Assembly: GCF_029407905.1 (NCBI RefSeq)
Contig: NC_073624.1
Coordinates: 117,676,001-117,740,000 of the forward strand
Length of the DNA: 64,000 bases
Direction of reading: 5' to 3'
Source: Bubalus kerabau
Taxonomy: Eukaryota; Chordata; Mammalia; Artiodactyla; Bovidae
The notes under the pieces were generated by a model. It was not told the DNA's origin, ran no database searches, and saw only the letters and a program-made list of their open reading frames with translations. The translations under genes were made by a program, and so were the position numbers. Of the stretch, positions 11,758-22,695 are shown one piece after another. Position 1 is the stretch's first letter, and every line of letters begins with the position of its first letter.

Positions 11758-11852
11758 CTTTTTTTATTTTTTAATATAAATTTATTTATTTTAATTGGAG
11801 GTTAATTACTTTACAATATTGTATTGGTTTTGCCATACATCAACATGAATCC
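11758..11852 (-). mobile_element. Bovine-type L1 3' tip
   Basis: Poly-T followed by AATTGGAGGTTAATTAC and TTTTGCCATACATCAACATG is the reverse complement of the last ~95 bases of the young bovine L1 3' UTR. It sits inside older L1-like sequence. Confidence 0.85.
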
Positions 11853-11867
11853 AAATGAATTTTGTAT

Positions 11868-12960
11868 ATTTAGTTTGGTTTTTTTATTTGACCCAGGGAT
11901 TAGGAAAAAATTTAGAAAATGCTGTTGTAATTAAGTTATTTAATTGTCCTTTTATCATTTCTAACTTTATTGGGTGATTCCAATTATTTGAATATCAAGG
12001 GAAGGTTAATTGTCAAGAAAAGACATCTTTACACCCTAGACATTTGTTCGTAGTATATATCTCCCATATTTTCAGATTTTTAGTTTCTGGCATGCTGACT
12101 TTTATCAATGTTCATTCTTTGTATGGTTGCAATTAATTCATTTTTTAAGTTTATTGGTTGATTAAAAATAAACATTAATATATTTTCTATATTGTGGCCT
12201 TTTATTTGAAGAATATATATATATTTTTTCTTAATCAGTTGGATGCAATGATAAGGAAAATTACTCTGTTTCTTGATTTTATTATTTCTAAGTTATTTGT
12301 TGATTTCTTCTTTTTTAAAATATATTGAAGATTTTTAATTTGTAAGCATATGATGCATATTTATAAATGTCCCTTCATCATAAGACATGAATAACATTTC
12401 AGTGCTTATAGTATAAGACATAGTTATATACAGATATGGATAGAAAATATAAATCAATATAACTGAACTTTTTAGTTGTATTTTTCAGACCCCTTCATTC
12501 CTTAACAAAATGTTTTTTCTCTGTATTCGTTCTATTCAGAAAGATGTATCTCACACTGTAATTGTTTGCCAAGGTCACCTTGTACTTTGAGTAAGCTTGA
12601 GTTTTTATATTTAGCTGCAAAGTTTATAGGAGAAATTTGTAAATTGTGTCTTCATGATTACCTCACATGCCTCTTGTCCTGTTTGGTGCTTTGTCTTTAA
12701 ACTCTGCTTTACTGATACTGTCACTTCTGCTTTGGTTCTGCTTGCATTTGTCTAGTCACTGGCTCTCATTTTACTTTAAGCCTGTGTTTTATGTGTAGTG
12801 TGAAAGAAAAAAATAGAAGGGTTTTAATGCCTTTCTTGGGGGGCCCTTCTCCTGTATTAGGGGAGATCAGCAGTCAAGTCAGTCATGTTTAATGTAGGTA
12901 ATGATAGCTTTATGCGTGATTTTTAATTCTGCTTTCTGAATTTTTCTAGTTATTTTCATT
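11868..12960 (-). mobile_element. Probable old L1 (L1M-type) ORF2 relic
   Basis: Patches read like antisense L1 ORF2: TTTATTTGACCCAGGGATTA near 11885 and the stretch 12690-12795 (GTCTTTAAACTCTGC to AAGCCTGTGTTTTATG), which follows the L1 'ttaaagtctgttttatc...gagcctatgtgtgtc' order. It is very diverged and its limits are uncertain. Confidence 0.45.
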
Positions 12961-13742
12961 GTTATTTCTTGTTTTATAAAATGGTAAGGAATTTATCCTG
13001 TCTAAACTGACAAATTTAGAGCTTTTTAATACAATTTTCATTTCTGCTGGTGCTTACATTCCCATTCTAATCACTAATTTTTAAATTCATATTTTGTAAT
13101 TATTACTTAAAAGAGAAACACATATAATGTTCCTCTGTTCACAAAATGGATATTTAAATTCATGTGCTTTAAAAATTAATGTATTTCCTATCTTTTCCTA
13201 AATTGCTTCAAGTTTTTAGATTTTTGAGGAGATAGCTTAATATTCTTTACTCCATATTTAATGTTTTGTCTTGAATCACTTTATCTTTTAAGACTCATTA
13301 GTATTGACAATGCCAAATCTTGACAGCTTTCAATGAAAAGATATACACTACTGGAGACAATGAAATTGGCATTACCTTGTAGAACATATATTTATTATAT
13401 TAACATAAAATTAAAATATTTATCTTGGTATGTTCTCTAGAGAAACTATTGCACCAGTGAATATAAATAAAATAGTTTATATCAATATTGTTCATGATTA
13501 CTAGCTACCAAGTTTCTTGAACCAAAAAACAGACAAAATGTGCAATGAGTTCATTCAATGGATATGTCTTGCACTGAAAGCAGATCATCTACAGAAAAAC
13601 ATGCATGAGCTGAATGAGCATATTACTGCATAAAAAACAAGTTTCAGAAAGTTGCATAGTCTAGCAAGAAAAGCAAAAAAATGTATAGAAATATACATAC
13701 GTTGTTTAAAACATAAATTTCAAAAGAGCAAGAAAAATATAA
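12961..13742. other. AT-rich intergenic sequence
   Basis: Possibly more old L1, but I cannot support it. No gene was seen. Confidence 0.45.
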
Positions 13743-13946
13743 TGGTCTCTACTAGTGGTTCAGACAGTAAAGGATCTGCCTTCAATGCAGGAGACCTGGG
13801 TTCGATTCCTGGGTTGGGAAGATCTCCTGGAGAAGGGAATGGCAACCCACTCCAGTATTCTTGCCTGGAAAATCCCATAGAGAAGCCTGGTAGACTACAG
13901 TCCACGGGATCACAAAGCGTCAGACATGACTGAGTGCCTAACACAA
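13743..13946 (+). mobile_element. Bov-tA SINE
   Basis: The first few bases of the head are diverged (CTCTACTAGTGGTTCAG). An intact-looking B box is present (GGTTCGATTCC, about 13800-13810), followed by the A unit with a small deletion (CCCATAGAGAAGCC instead of the family's longer GACAGAGGAGCC form), ending TGCCTAACAC. Confidence 0.92.
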
Positions 13947-14147
13947 TACTGCTGGTACAATAAGGCAGAGGTATTGTAGCCTAGAGTTTTTGGAGTGGTC
14001 AAGTAATTGATTCATGGATATTCTTTTTGTTATTGTTCTTTATAACTTTTATGTGCATATTTTATAACTAAAAGCATTGCATTAATATATTTTCAAGAAA
14101 GAGCATATTTACAATATATCAGTGATCGGCATCTTCATGGAGATCGT

Positions 14148-14430
14148 CCCCATATGTTGTGTGCCTTATGTGTACACACATCCCCATATGTTGTGTGCCT
14201 TATGTGTACACACATCCCTGTGTGCTGCGTGCTTTATGTGTACACACATCCCTGTGTGCTGCGTGCCTTATGTGTACACACATCCCTGTGTGCTGCGTGC
14301 TTTATGTGTACACACATCCCTGTGTTCTGTGTGCTTTATGTGTACACACATCCCTGTGTGCTGTGTGCCTTATGTGTACACACATCCCTGTGTGCTGTGT
14401 GCCTTATGTGTACACACATCCCTGTGTGCT
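14148..14430. repeat. 34-bp minisatellite, 8.3 copies
   Basis: Eight 34-base units start at 14148, 14182, 14216, 14250, 14284, 14318, 14352 and 14386, then an 11-base partial unit. Each unit has CCC(C/T), a variable middle, then the constant block TTATGTGTACACACAT, which contains the palindrome TGTGTACACA. The first two units carry CATATGTTGT where the rest have TGTGTGCTG(C/T). Because 34 is not a multiple of three, the array is open in all three plus-strand frames (14122-14505, 14154-14552, 14159-14512). Those frames are repeat artefacts, not genes. Confidence 0.97.
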
Positions 14431-14789
14431 CAACAATGTTCCTGGCTTACTACTCGCCTCTTTTCATCTTTTTCTATCCCAGGGTCTACAGTCTTCCTCA
14501 GCTGATGTTTGATACTTTCTCATATTTTCCTCAAATGGGAATACGTGAGTGATGTAATCTCAGAATCTCTGTATATGCAGAGATAGACTTCTTTTCTTTT
14601 CCCAGGTGACAGGAGTATCATCTGGATATGGGTTATTGATTATTGTCCATTCTCAGCAGGCTGTGAATATGAGTTTCTTTTAACTTTTGAAATTTCAGAT
14701 GATTTGAATGTTACTCCAGTTCTTTTTATTGTGAAAGTAACTTTGTGTGGAAGCTTAAAAGAATTTACTGGAGTACATATAAAAATATG
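14431..14789. other. Intergenic sequence after the minisatellite
   Basis: No gene or known repeat was recognised. Confidence 0.5.
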
Positions 14790-15775
14790 TTTTTTTTTTT
14801 ATTAGTCCTTACTGGGATGTGGTGAATCTTTTCAATCTGTGGCTCAAATGTTTCTTCAGTTCAGAAAACATTTTGTCTATTGTTGGCTTGATTATTCGCT
14901 CTCCTCCATCTGTTCCTTTCCCTTTATCTGAAATTCTTATTATTTGTACATCCAGCCTCCTGTGTTTTTCCTTCAGACTCTTAACTGTTCTCCCATGACT
15001 TTTTATATTCCTGTCTCTTTTGTGTGTTTTGAGATATTCCTGTTCATTGGTCTTTGCCTAAACATTGTCTCTTTCTTTTCCTCTGCTGGTGATTTTTTAA
15101 AAGTTCGGATTATTTTTTAAGACCCAAAGGATATCTTTATATGGTCTTATTGCTTTTTTATTAGTTTCAAGTCATCAACAGACTCTTCTCAGTGAACTGT
15201 GTAAAAGCCTTCAGTTTGGGATCATCTACTTGAAAGTCCTCCCATAGGTATCTGGGCTCCAGTGCCTGTTGGTAGCCATCAGGTCAGATTGTTAGGATCC
15301 TGTCATTGCTGCCCAGCCAGCAAAGAGAGCCCAATATGTTTTTGTTCCTTTAGACCTGTGAATAGACAGGGGACTTGAAACCTGATGGGGTACCATGGAG
15401 GAGCTTCTCAGATGCTCCTAGACCTTCTGGGGTGCAATGCAAGTCTTAATACTGCACTTAATAACTTTCAAGACAGTTGGCAGTGTGGCTCCAATTATGG
15501 CTCCTCTGTAGGTTCTCAGGCCTCACATAAGCATGACTTCCCTACAATAACTCACAGATTTTGAAGGGTGACGTTATCTCTGGGTGTACGAAGGTCAGAA
15601 TAATCACCCCGGACCAGTGGTTTCTGGCTACCGTCAAAACACAGAGGAGAGCAAACGGTTTTTCTTCAGCGGCAGCTGTCTGGAACCATAGAGCAAGAGG
15701 GAGTGTGGTCGGAGCATCAAGGATTAAGTTCAGGAGATGCTGTCTCTCTAGAATCTCCCAGAACTTTTTATGAGA
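14790..15775. mobile_element. Possible ancient L1 or HAL1 3' region
   Basis: The order of TTCTTATTATTTGTACATCC, CCTCCTGTG, GCCTGTTGGTAGCCATCAGG, then CTTCTGGGGTGCAATGCAAG recalls an old mammalian L1-type 3' UTR. I am unsure of family, strand and limits. The 70-codon frame at 15561-15773 has no protein-like features. Confidence 0.35.
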
Positions 15776-15819
15776 CTGATCAGTTTTACATAAAAGATAA
15801 CATTGTTTGTGGGGTTTCC

Positions 15820-15985
15820 TATGTGTCAGGCTTTATCTACTTTTAAATCATCAACATCAGTGTCTCGAGGTGTATAGTAATTGCCCCACTTAAAGTGAGG
15901 AAACTGAGGTTTAGATAAATAAGTAACCTGCTCACAGATGCAAGGGTTAAGTGGCTAAGATGTTGACTCCCGTTTTTGTGGACGT
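15820..15985 (+). mobile_element. MIR SINE
   Basis: TGTGTCAGGCTTTATCTAC, a diverged centre, then AGTGAGGAAACTGAGGTTTAG and AGTAACCTGCTCACAGATGC follow the MIR order well. Confidence 0.8.
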
Positions 15986-16079
15986 TATAGCCTTTTGCAG
16001 CTTTTCCAGCAGGTAACTCTCTTACTTTGTAAGCTCCCCTGGACGTAATTGCAGAGAATGGGACAGTTGCTGTCACAGT

Positions 16080-16724
16080 CCCTTCTCCTTCTAGCACATG
16101 TATTCCTTTGCGATGGCGTTTACCGTACAGTGACTGTATCTGATAGTTTGATCCCTTCTCCCTCTAGCACGTGTATTCCTTTGCGATGGCGTTTACTGTA
16201 CAGTGACTGTATCTGATAGTTTGATCCCTTCTCCCTCTAGCACATGTATTCCTTTGCGATGGCGTTTACTAGTGACTGTATCTGATAGTTTGATCCCTTC
16301 TCCCTCTAGCACATGTATTCCTTTGCGATGGCGTTTACTGTACAGTGACTGTATCTGATAGTTTGATCCCTTCTCCCTCTAGCACATGTATTCCTTTGCA
16401 ATGGCGTTTACTGTACAGTGACTGTATCTGATAGTTTGATCCCTTCTCCCTCTAGCACATGTATTCCTTTGGGATGGCGTTTACTAGTGACTGTATCTGA
16501 TAGTTTGATCCCTTCTCCCTCTAGCACATGTATTCCTTTGCGATGGCGTTTACTGTACAGTGACTGTATCTGATAGTTTGATCCCTTCTCCCTGTAGCAC
16601 ATGTATTCCTTTGGGATGGCGTTTACTAGTGACTGTAGCTGACAGTTTGATCCCTTCTCCCTCTAGCACGTGTATTCCTTTGGGATGGCGTTTACTGTAC
16701 AGTGACTGTATCTGATAGCTTGAA
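16080..16724. repeat. 73/69-bp minisatellite, nine units
   Basis: Nine head-to-tail units start at 16080, 16153, 16226, 16295, 16368, 16441, 16510, 16583 and 16652. Lengths are 73, 73, 69, 73, 73, 69, 73, 69, 73. The 69-base units differ by loss of GTAC from the centre of the palindrome ACTGTACAGT, leaving the shorter palindrome ACTAGT. Units also vary at TTTGCGATGG/TTTGGGATGG and CACATG/CACGTG. The minus-strand open frame at 16408-16602 is a by-product of the array. Confidence 0.98.
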
Positions 16725-17399
16725 TTTCAGTTTAGAAAAAAGAAATGCTTAAATATCCATGCCCAATGAAACCATCTCAGCCTTGAAACAACCACATTGG
16801 ATTCGTGAAAACACTCTTATTTGGTTTAGAATGGAATTAAGCTAATAATCCATTTGTAAGAATCTATGAGGGCTTGGGGGAGGGAGAACGTTGTAATTGC
16901 TGGCTTTATGAAATTAGCAGCTGTTTTGGAATGGATAAGGGCAGTTAAAGGCTTAGTCATGGTAAACTTTAGTCTCAATTCTAAATATGTTTTTAAAATA
17001 ATTGCTTCTAAGATGAATGGGTAAACAACAGTATTAGGCAAATTCTTGAAGCTGTTGAGGGGTTAAAAAAAATAGATGGCAGGGTCTCCTTTTCTTGCCC
17101 TTAAGTAGTCTTCAGTTGAATAGTCATAGAAAACACCGGGTAAACAAAAATATGCAAATATTAGTAATTATTTTATGTATCTATAATCAGAACCAAATTT
17201 TAGTCACTGCTGTTTCGTCCTCTAATTTTTAATTAAAATTTGTTCTCAAATTCACTGTCATATGATAATATAAGGGACTAAGTAGCCAAGGAGATGGTGT
17301 TCCTAAAGAATGGACATGGATATTTCTGAACCTTTTAAAATTATGAAGTAAAAGAGAGAAATATATCATCACAGTGAGGTTTGGAAAGCCTTTACAAGG
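16725..17399. other. Unannotated intergenic sequence
   Basis: No repeat was recognised. The 71-codon minus frame at 16826-17041 shows nothing protein-like. Confidence 0.5.
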
Positions 17400-17520
17400 T
17401 AATCATCTTTTTTCTTATTTAATGAATGTGGAAATTAGAGCTCAGAGAGGTTAAGCAGCTTGCCCAAGGTCGCAGAGGCCTCTTGCATCTCTGCTTTGTA
17501 AAACACTCGTCATTCTGAAT
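17400..17520 (+). mobile_element. MIR core fragment
   Basis: AGCTCAGAGAGGTTAAGCAG followed by CTTGCCCAAGGTCGCAGAG is the conserved MIR core, unusually well kept here. Confidence 0.85.
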
Positions 17521-18689
17521 CAAAAGTCATGCTGTTTTAATTTTTCTTGGATATATTCAGTTAGCTTCAGAGAGGTCATTTTCTGAAGAGGTAGGTGGAA
17601 AATAACCCAGAATGCTATACCAAATATCTGCTGGGCATTTATTTATTGACTTATTCAGCAAACATTCTTTCTTACTATTGACTGAAGAAATGTGTCACTT
17701 CCCAGAGGTCACAGGTCTAAGGACAGCTCTGGTAGCTTTATTTTCTACTCTGCAATTGTCTTCTTTCTCTTTCCTGCTTTGTTTTTTATTTTCTTTTTCA
17801 TGTTGTATCATGTGAATAAAGAATTGAAAAGTAAATTAGGTTTCTATGCAGGATTCTGCTACTTTTAGAAAAGAAAGTATATAAGTAAAGTAAATAAATA
17901 AAGTATATAAGTAAAGTAAGAAAGTAAATAAGAGTATCTGGAGAGCTCTATGTTTTAATATGCATCATATAAAAGTAATTCTTTTCCAGATTTTCCTGAA
18001 TAGTTTACAAAAGGTAAAAATCAATGACTTAGACCTGATTTTTCTTTGTTTGCTCTTACAGCTTATTATAAAATGTATATTCTTTATGGTGGTCATCATC
18101 ACATTCCTTTTACTGTTCTGATTTTTAAACTTAAAAATTATAGCTGTGTTACATGAAAGATATTTACAAGAAACATATTCAAATAAAAATATGCACTTTG
18201 TGTTTTCCTTCTGCTCTTCAGTTGAAAACATAAATCTAACAGAGATTTGAGAAGACTGAGTGGCCATGTTATTAATTGGAGATTAATTAGAGAAATTTTG
18301 CTTTTCCTGACAGAAGTTAGTAAAATAGACTAAGCATTTCAGATAATGCATCGGATAATAAAATATTATTTGACTTTTTATGTGCTTTTGATTTCATAAT
18401 AAACTCTATTAGAAAAGCTTTTTATCATGAGCAATTATTCCTACTCTTTCAACTCTGTTCATATCCCTGCGATATTTGGGGGGCTTATCTTCTTAATATG
18501 AAAGAAAAAAGAATAACTTTAAATTTGCTGACAGAAAATTGACTTGATTCTAAAAACTGCTATTCTTTACTATATATTGTTATTCTATTAATTTTGACTT
18601 TCCCTAAATATTAGTTTGTGTGGAAGTAAAAGCATATTTTTGAAATTGAATATATGAATTGTTTTCTTGCTGATATCAGCTTTCTCCAT
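17521..18689. other. AT-rich intergenic sequence
   Basis: No gene is seen. The 100-codon minus frame at 17965-18267 is lysine/isoleucine rich as expected for AT-rich DNA and lacks any motif. Confidence 0.5.
17871..17936. repeat. AAGT/AAAT-rich tandem repeat
   Basis: AAGTATATAAGTAAAGTAA appears twice (about 17876 and 17904), each followed by AAATAA or AAGAAAG variants. Confidence 0.85.
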
Positions 18690-18700
18690 AGTAATGTAAG

Positions 18701-18895
18701 TGAAAGTGAAAGTCACTCAGTTGTGTCCAACTCTTTGCTACCCTGTGGACTATTCAGTTCATGGAATTCTCCAGGCCAGAATACTGGAGTGGGTAGCTGT
18801 TCCCTTCTCCAGGGGATCTTCCCAACCCAGGGATCAAACCCAGATCTCCCACACTGCAGGAGGATTCTTCACCATCTGAGCCACCAGGGAAGCCC
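18701..18895 (-). mobile_element. Bov-tA SINE
   Basis: Minus strand, 5' end at 18895. Flanked by an 11-bp target-site duplication with one mismatch: AGTAATGTAAG (18690-18700) and AGTGATGTAAG (18896-18906). The 3' side carries an AAGTGAAAGTGAAAGTCACTC form of the A unit. Confidence 0.95.
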
Positions 18896-19039
18896 AGTGA
18901 TGTAAGAATAGTATCTAAATTAAAAGAGTTATTATCACATAATTAATGGGCCCAGCCCTGTGCCTGCTACACAGTTGATGCTCAGTTTCTATTAGTGGTG
19001 ATTATATTTATATTGTATTTTATTCACTTTATATATTAT

Positions 19040-19972
19040 TGAGAAAATTGTAGCAATTTGAAGAAACCTGCATGTGCTTCTAGGTCTGCATCTTTTGGCC
19101 ATATCCTCATCCTTTGCTTTCCCTCCTGTTTCCATGAGTGGATCTTCCCTCTTCCCATCTGATAGCAGTCTCTCCTCTTGTTCAATAAATTCAGCTCATC
19201 TCCTCTTCTCAGTGACACCACCCCAGCAATTCTCCCTTCTCTTTTAGTTATCAATGCTTTTTCTCTTAGCCAGGAATACTTTTTATCAGCATAGAGACAT
19301 ACTATAACTTCTTCCTGCCACCACCTTATTTCTCTGCTGTCTTTTGCATAAAATTTTCTCAAGAATTGTCTATTTTCTCTCTCTACTTTCTCCATTTTAC
19401 CAGTCATGCTTGAACCTACTGCTCTCAGGCTTTCAGCCCTCAATGTCACAGAGACTGCTGTTTTCAAGGTCGCCTGTGACTTCTGGTTGCTAAAACTAAG
19501 GTGAAATCATTAATCTTTAGCAACACTAACGCTTATCAGCAGCGCTTGACACAAGTGATCATCTCAGCTCTTCTTGGTCTCTTCTGCTGTTTTCTTCTCT
19601 GCCCAATGTCCTAATGGTGGCGTCTCCAGGAACTGAGTCCTCAAAGCTTCACTTTCTCTAGTTCCCTCTGTAGGTGATTTCTTCCAGTCTAAGAAAGTCG
19701 AATTCTATACATTTGTTCATACAGTATTCTTCTCCAAACTAGATTCTTATATTCAGCTGCTGTAATGGACATCTCTTCCTTGTTGCCTTATGGCCGTCAC
19801 TACAGACTTAACATGACTCAGTGAAATTCTGGTAAGCCCTAAAACAGCTTCTTGAAAAGCATTCCCCACCTCAAGATATGGCAACTTTATCCTGTGACTC
19901 CAAAACGCTGGAGTCAAGTTTAAGCTCTCCTTTTTTTTCACTCCCTATATCCTATTCTTGCGTGTATGTGTA
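19040..19972 (+). mobile_element. L2 LINE, left part
   Basis: The pyrimidine-rich L2 ORF2/3' region. Recognisable pieces are GCGCTTGACACAAGTGATCATC (about 19540), GGAACTGAGTCCTCAAAGCTTC and TGTAGGTGATTTCTTCCAG. It is interrupted by a Bov-tA and resumes at 20190. The antisense 143-codon frame at 19036-19467 is not supported as a gene. Confidence 0.6.
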
Positions 19973-20189
19973 TGTGCTAAGTCGCTTCAGTTGTATCAAA
20001 CTGTTTGCAACCCTGTTGACCATAGCCCTCCAGGCTCCTCTGTCCACGGGATTCTCCAGGAAAGAATAGTGGAGTGGGTTGCCATGCCCTCCTTCAAGGG
20101 ATCTTCCACCCCAGGGAATGAACCAGCATCTCTTACGACTCCTGTGCTGAGAGTCAGCTTCTTCACCACTACTGCCACTGGGAAGCCCC
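19973..20189 (-). mobile_element. Bov-tA SINE inserted in L2
   Basis: Full-length, minus strand, 5' end at 20189. The head has an unusual insertion around 20130-20160 compared with the family (CGACTCCTGTGCTGAGAGTC). Confidence 0.9.
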
Positions 20190-20548
20190 TAAGAAATTCT
20201 GTTTGCTCTGCTTTCAGAAATATATCTGGAATTTGATATTTCTCTCCATTGCTACCACCAAATTTAAACCACTACCATCACCTCCTTCAGCTCTCTCTTT
20301 AAATGCCATCTCTATAGTAAGAAATTTAAAACAGTATATCTTCACCTCTTATATACCTAAACTTTCTTATTTCACTTATTTATATTTTTATCCAAAGCAC
20401 TGACATGCCATATATTTTACTTACTGATAATGCCTGTTTCCTGATTTCTCCACTAGAATACAGTCTCTCTGAGGTCAGGGACCTTGATATGTTTTGATTC
20501 TAGCTTCATCTCAAGCACTTAGATCAAAGCCTATTGAATTAGTGGATT
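20190..20548 (+). mobile_element. L2 LINE, right part (3' end)
   Basis: Ends with the L2 3' signature: TCCACTAGAATACAGTC, GAGGTCAGGGACCTTGATATG, then TCTCAAGCACTTAGATCAAAG. A BovB copy begins 3 bases later. Confidence 0.7.
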
Positions 20549-20550
20549 AT

Positions 20551-21107
20551 CAGTTCAGTTCAGTTCAGTCACTCAGTCGTGTCTGACTCTTTGTGACCCC
20601 ATGAATCGCAGCACGCCAGGCCTCCCTGTCCATCACCAACTCCCAGAGTTTACCCAGACTCATGTCCATCGAGTTGGTGATGCCATCCAGCCATCTCATC
20701 CTCTGATGGCCCCTTCTCCTCCTGCTCCCAATCCCTCCCAGCATCAGGATCTTTTCCAATGAGTCATTTCTTCACATTAGGTATCCAAAGTATTGGCGTT
20801 TCAGCTTCGGCATCAGTCCTTTCAATGAACACCCAGGACTGATCTCCTTTAGGATGGACTGGTTGGATCTCCTTGCAGTCCAAGGGACTCTCAAGAGTCT
20901 TCTCCAACACCATAGTTCAAAAGCATCAATTTTTCAGTGCTCAGCTTTCTTCACAGTCCAACTCTCACATCCATACATGACCACTGGAAAAACCATAGCC
21001 TTGACTAGATGGACCTTTGTTGGCAAAGTAATGTCTCTGCTTTTTAATATGCTGTCTAGGTTGGTCATAACTTTCCTTCCAAGGAGTAAGCATCTTTTAA
21101 TTTCATA
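20551..21107 (-). mobile_element. BovB LINE, 5'-truncated
   Basis: 3' tail of CAGTT repeats at the left (20551-20567), then the BovB C-terminal coding region back to the part coding for HEIKR. The truncation at about 21107 is abrupt. Minus-strand frame 20565-20759 encodes the C-terminal RMRWLDGITNSMDMSL piece. Confidence 0.93.
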
Positions 21108-21134
21108 GCATTAAACTCGGAACATGCTTTTGTT

Positions 21135-21262
21135 CTATAAAGGGCAGTGCAAGCTACTGGTAAGATTCTTGAGACTGGAATCATATTGCCCAGGTTTGAA
21201 AACTGGCTCTACCATTTACTTTGTATGACCTTAGACAAGTTAATTATTCTGTAAGTTTCCTT
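21135..21262 (+). mobile_element. MIR SINE
   Basis: CTTGAGACTGGAATCATATTGCCCAGGTTTGAA, then TACTTTGTATGACCTTAGAC and TTAATTATTCTGTAAGTTTCC, in the MIR order. A TA microsatellite follows directly. Confidence 0.8.
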
Positions 21263-21265
21263 ATA

Positions 21266-21303
<38 letters not shown>
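21262..21303. repeat. (TA)n microsatellite
   Basis: About 20 TA units with one GC near 21266. Confidence 0.95.
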
Positions 21304-21304
<1 letters not shown>

Positions 21305-21504
21305 CACAAGGAATATTATTAAATTGATATGAATTAGATATGTTTCAAAACTATGCTCAGAAGTAAATTATATAGATATAATGGTGTTCATAGAACAAGT
21401 TGATTGTACTTGATTATCAGTATTGTTTCTTTCAGTGCCTGTTTTGTGGGGAGTGCATTGTACTGATCCCTATACACTCTATGAATGTCACATCATACAG
21501 TGAG

Positions 21505-21690
21505 TGTGGATTTTTGGAATCTGATTTGTGGTTCCAGTCTTCCCACTAGCCATGTGGATTCAAGTTACTAATGTTAAATTTTATCCACTTCATTTTAGAA
21601 TGGGGATATTTTCTAGTATAATATGCAAATGAGGTAACAGATATAGAAGATCTTGAAGAATGGTTGATACTAAGTAGATCAATTACTCAG
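21505..21690 (+). mobile_element. MIR SINE
   Basis: GGAATCTGATTTGTGGTTCC, ATGTGGATTCAAGTTACTAA and TTTTAGAATGGGGATATTTTC correspond to successive MIR parts, ending with a diverged ATGGTTGATACTAAGTAGATC tail. Confidence 0.7.
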
Positions 21691-22422
21691 TAACCCTGGC
21701 AGTGAAGAATAAGGATCAATCTCCAGGATGTGTAAATATTGTCCTTGCTTTGATATCTTATGGAAAGTTACTAGTGGGATTTTATGAGGGGCTAAATTTT
21801 CAGGTTTCAGACAAATGGATAAGGACAAATAATAGGCCCTCCTTAACAATTTTATATAACAACAGTAAGGAGAGAAAACCCCTCACGTGCTTGGAAACGA
21901 CAATAGTGGTCATAGAAGCCCCATATCTAGTCTGACTCATGGTTGGAAATGTCCAATTACATTCTTTGGCTTGTTTGTTTTCCATGGAGTTAGATTTAAC
22001 CCTTTTAATCATTTTCATTTAGAGAGCTTATGATTTGCCCTTAAAGATGATTTTTTCAGCAATTCAGTACCTTCTTAGGGAAAGCTGGGTGTGTCTCAAC
22101 ATTCTTAATCTCACCTCTTGGCACCCGGGTTTGTCTTTCATGCTTGCACTCGGTGGAGGCGTCTTCCATCCCAGGGCTCTTCTCCCACTGTGAGGACCTG
22201 CACTGAAGAAGTGTTAGTTACAGATTTTTATATTATATGGGAAAAGTTCAAATCAAAACATTCCATTCCATAGATGCTATTTGAAAGAAATTATCTTATA
22301 AAATCAAAGGCATTGTCCTCTATTAAAAGATCCATTATCAATAAACCTGTATGGGAGGGGACATGTTCCATGGGCAATGGCGCTTTCTAAAAACTCTGAC
22401 ACATTCACACTATTTTGGAGGC
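21691..22422. other. Unannotated intergenic sequence
   Basis: Two overlapping antiparallel frames (21702-21935 plus, 21800-22018 minus) have no recognisable motif. No repeat was recognised. Confidence 0.5.
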
Positions 22423-22434
22423 AAATTCTGAAAG

Positions 22435-22547
22435 TTTTTTTTTTTTTTTAAACTTTACATAATTGTATTAGTTGTGGGTAGGGATATTAGGGCAACTTTG
22501 TAGGCCCTGAAATAAAATTATCTCCATGATAAAAAAAATAAATAAAT
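22435..22547. mobile_element. Small insertion with poly-T left and poly-A right
   Basis: From left: about 16 T; then AAACTTTACATAATTGTATTAG, which is the reverse complement of the bovine-type L1 3' tip; then ~55 bases I do not recognise, ending with AATAAA (22511-22516), 14 bases, and an A-rich tail from 22531. Flanks AAATTCTGAAAG (22423-22434) and AAACTCTGAAAG (about 22550-22561) look like a target-site duplication around the whole. This would be explained by two poly-A RNAs copied from the two nicked target strands. Confidence 0.6.
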
Positions 22548-22695
22548 AAAAACTCTGAAAGCTCACCATGTTATAAGAGCCTAATTTTTTCTGTAGTCGC
22601 CTAATTAGCTCCATTAAGAGACAACTTGTAGATCTTAAAAACAACATAGACATATATGTGTGTATTCCATTAGAAATGTATACGTATATAAACTA

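Noticed and set aside
14122..14552. Three overlapping 117-132 codon frames with cysteine/histidine-rich repeats
   Set aside because: All are the 34-bp minisatellite read in its three phases; unit length not divisible by three explains them.
15561..15773. 70-codon frame with a mixed composition
   Set aside because: No motif, lies in probable ancient repeat, and has no splice or transcript support.
16080..16724. CRISPR-like array (regular units)
   Set aside because: Units are contiguous with no unique spacers, and the context is a ruminant genome; it is a minisatellite.
19036..19467. 143-codon minus-strand frame, lysine/arginine rich
   Set aside because: It is antisense to a pyrimidine-rich L2 segment, which naturally gives stop-poor purine-rich antisense; no motif is present.
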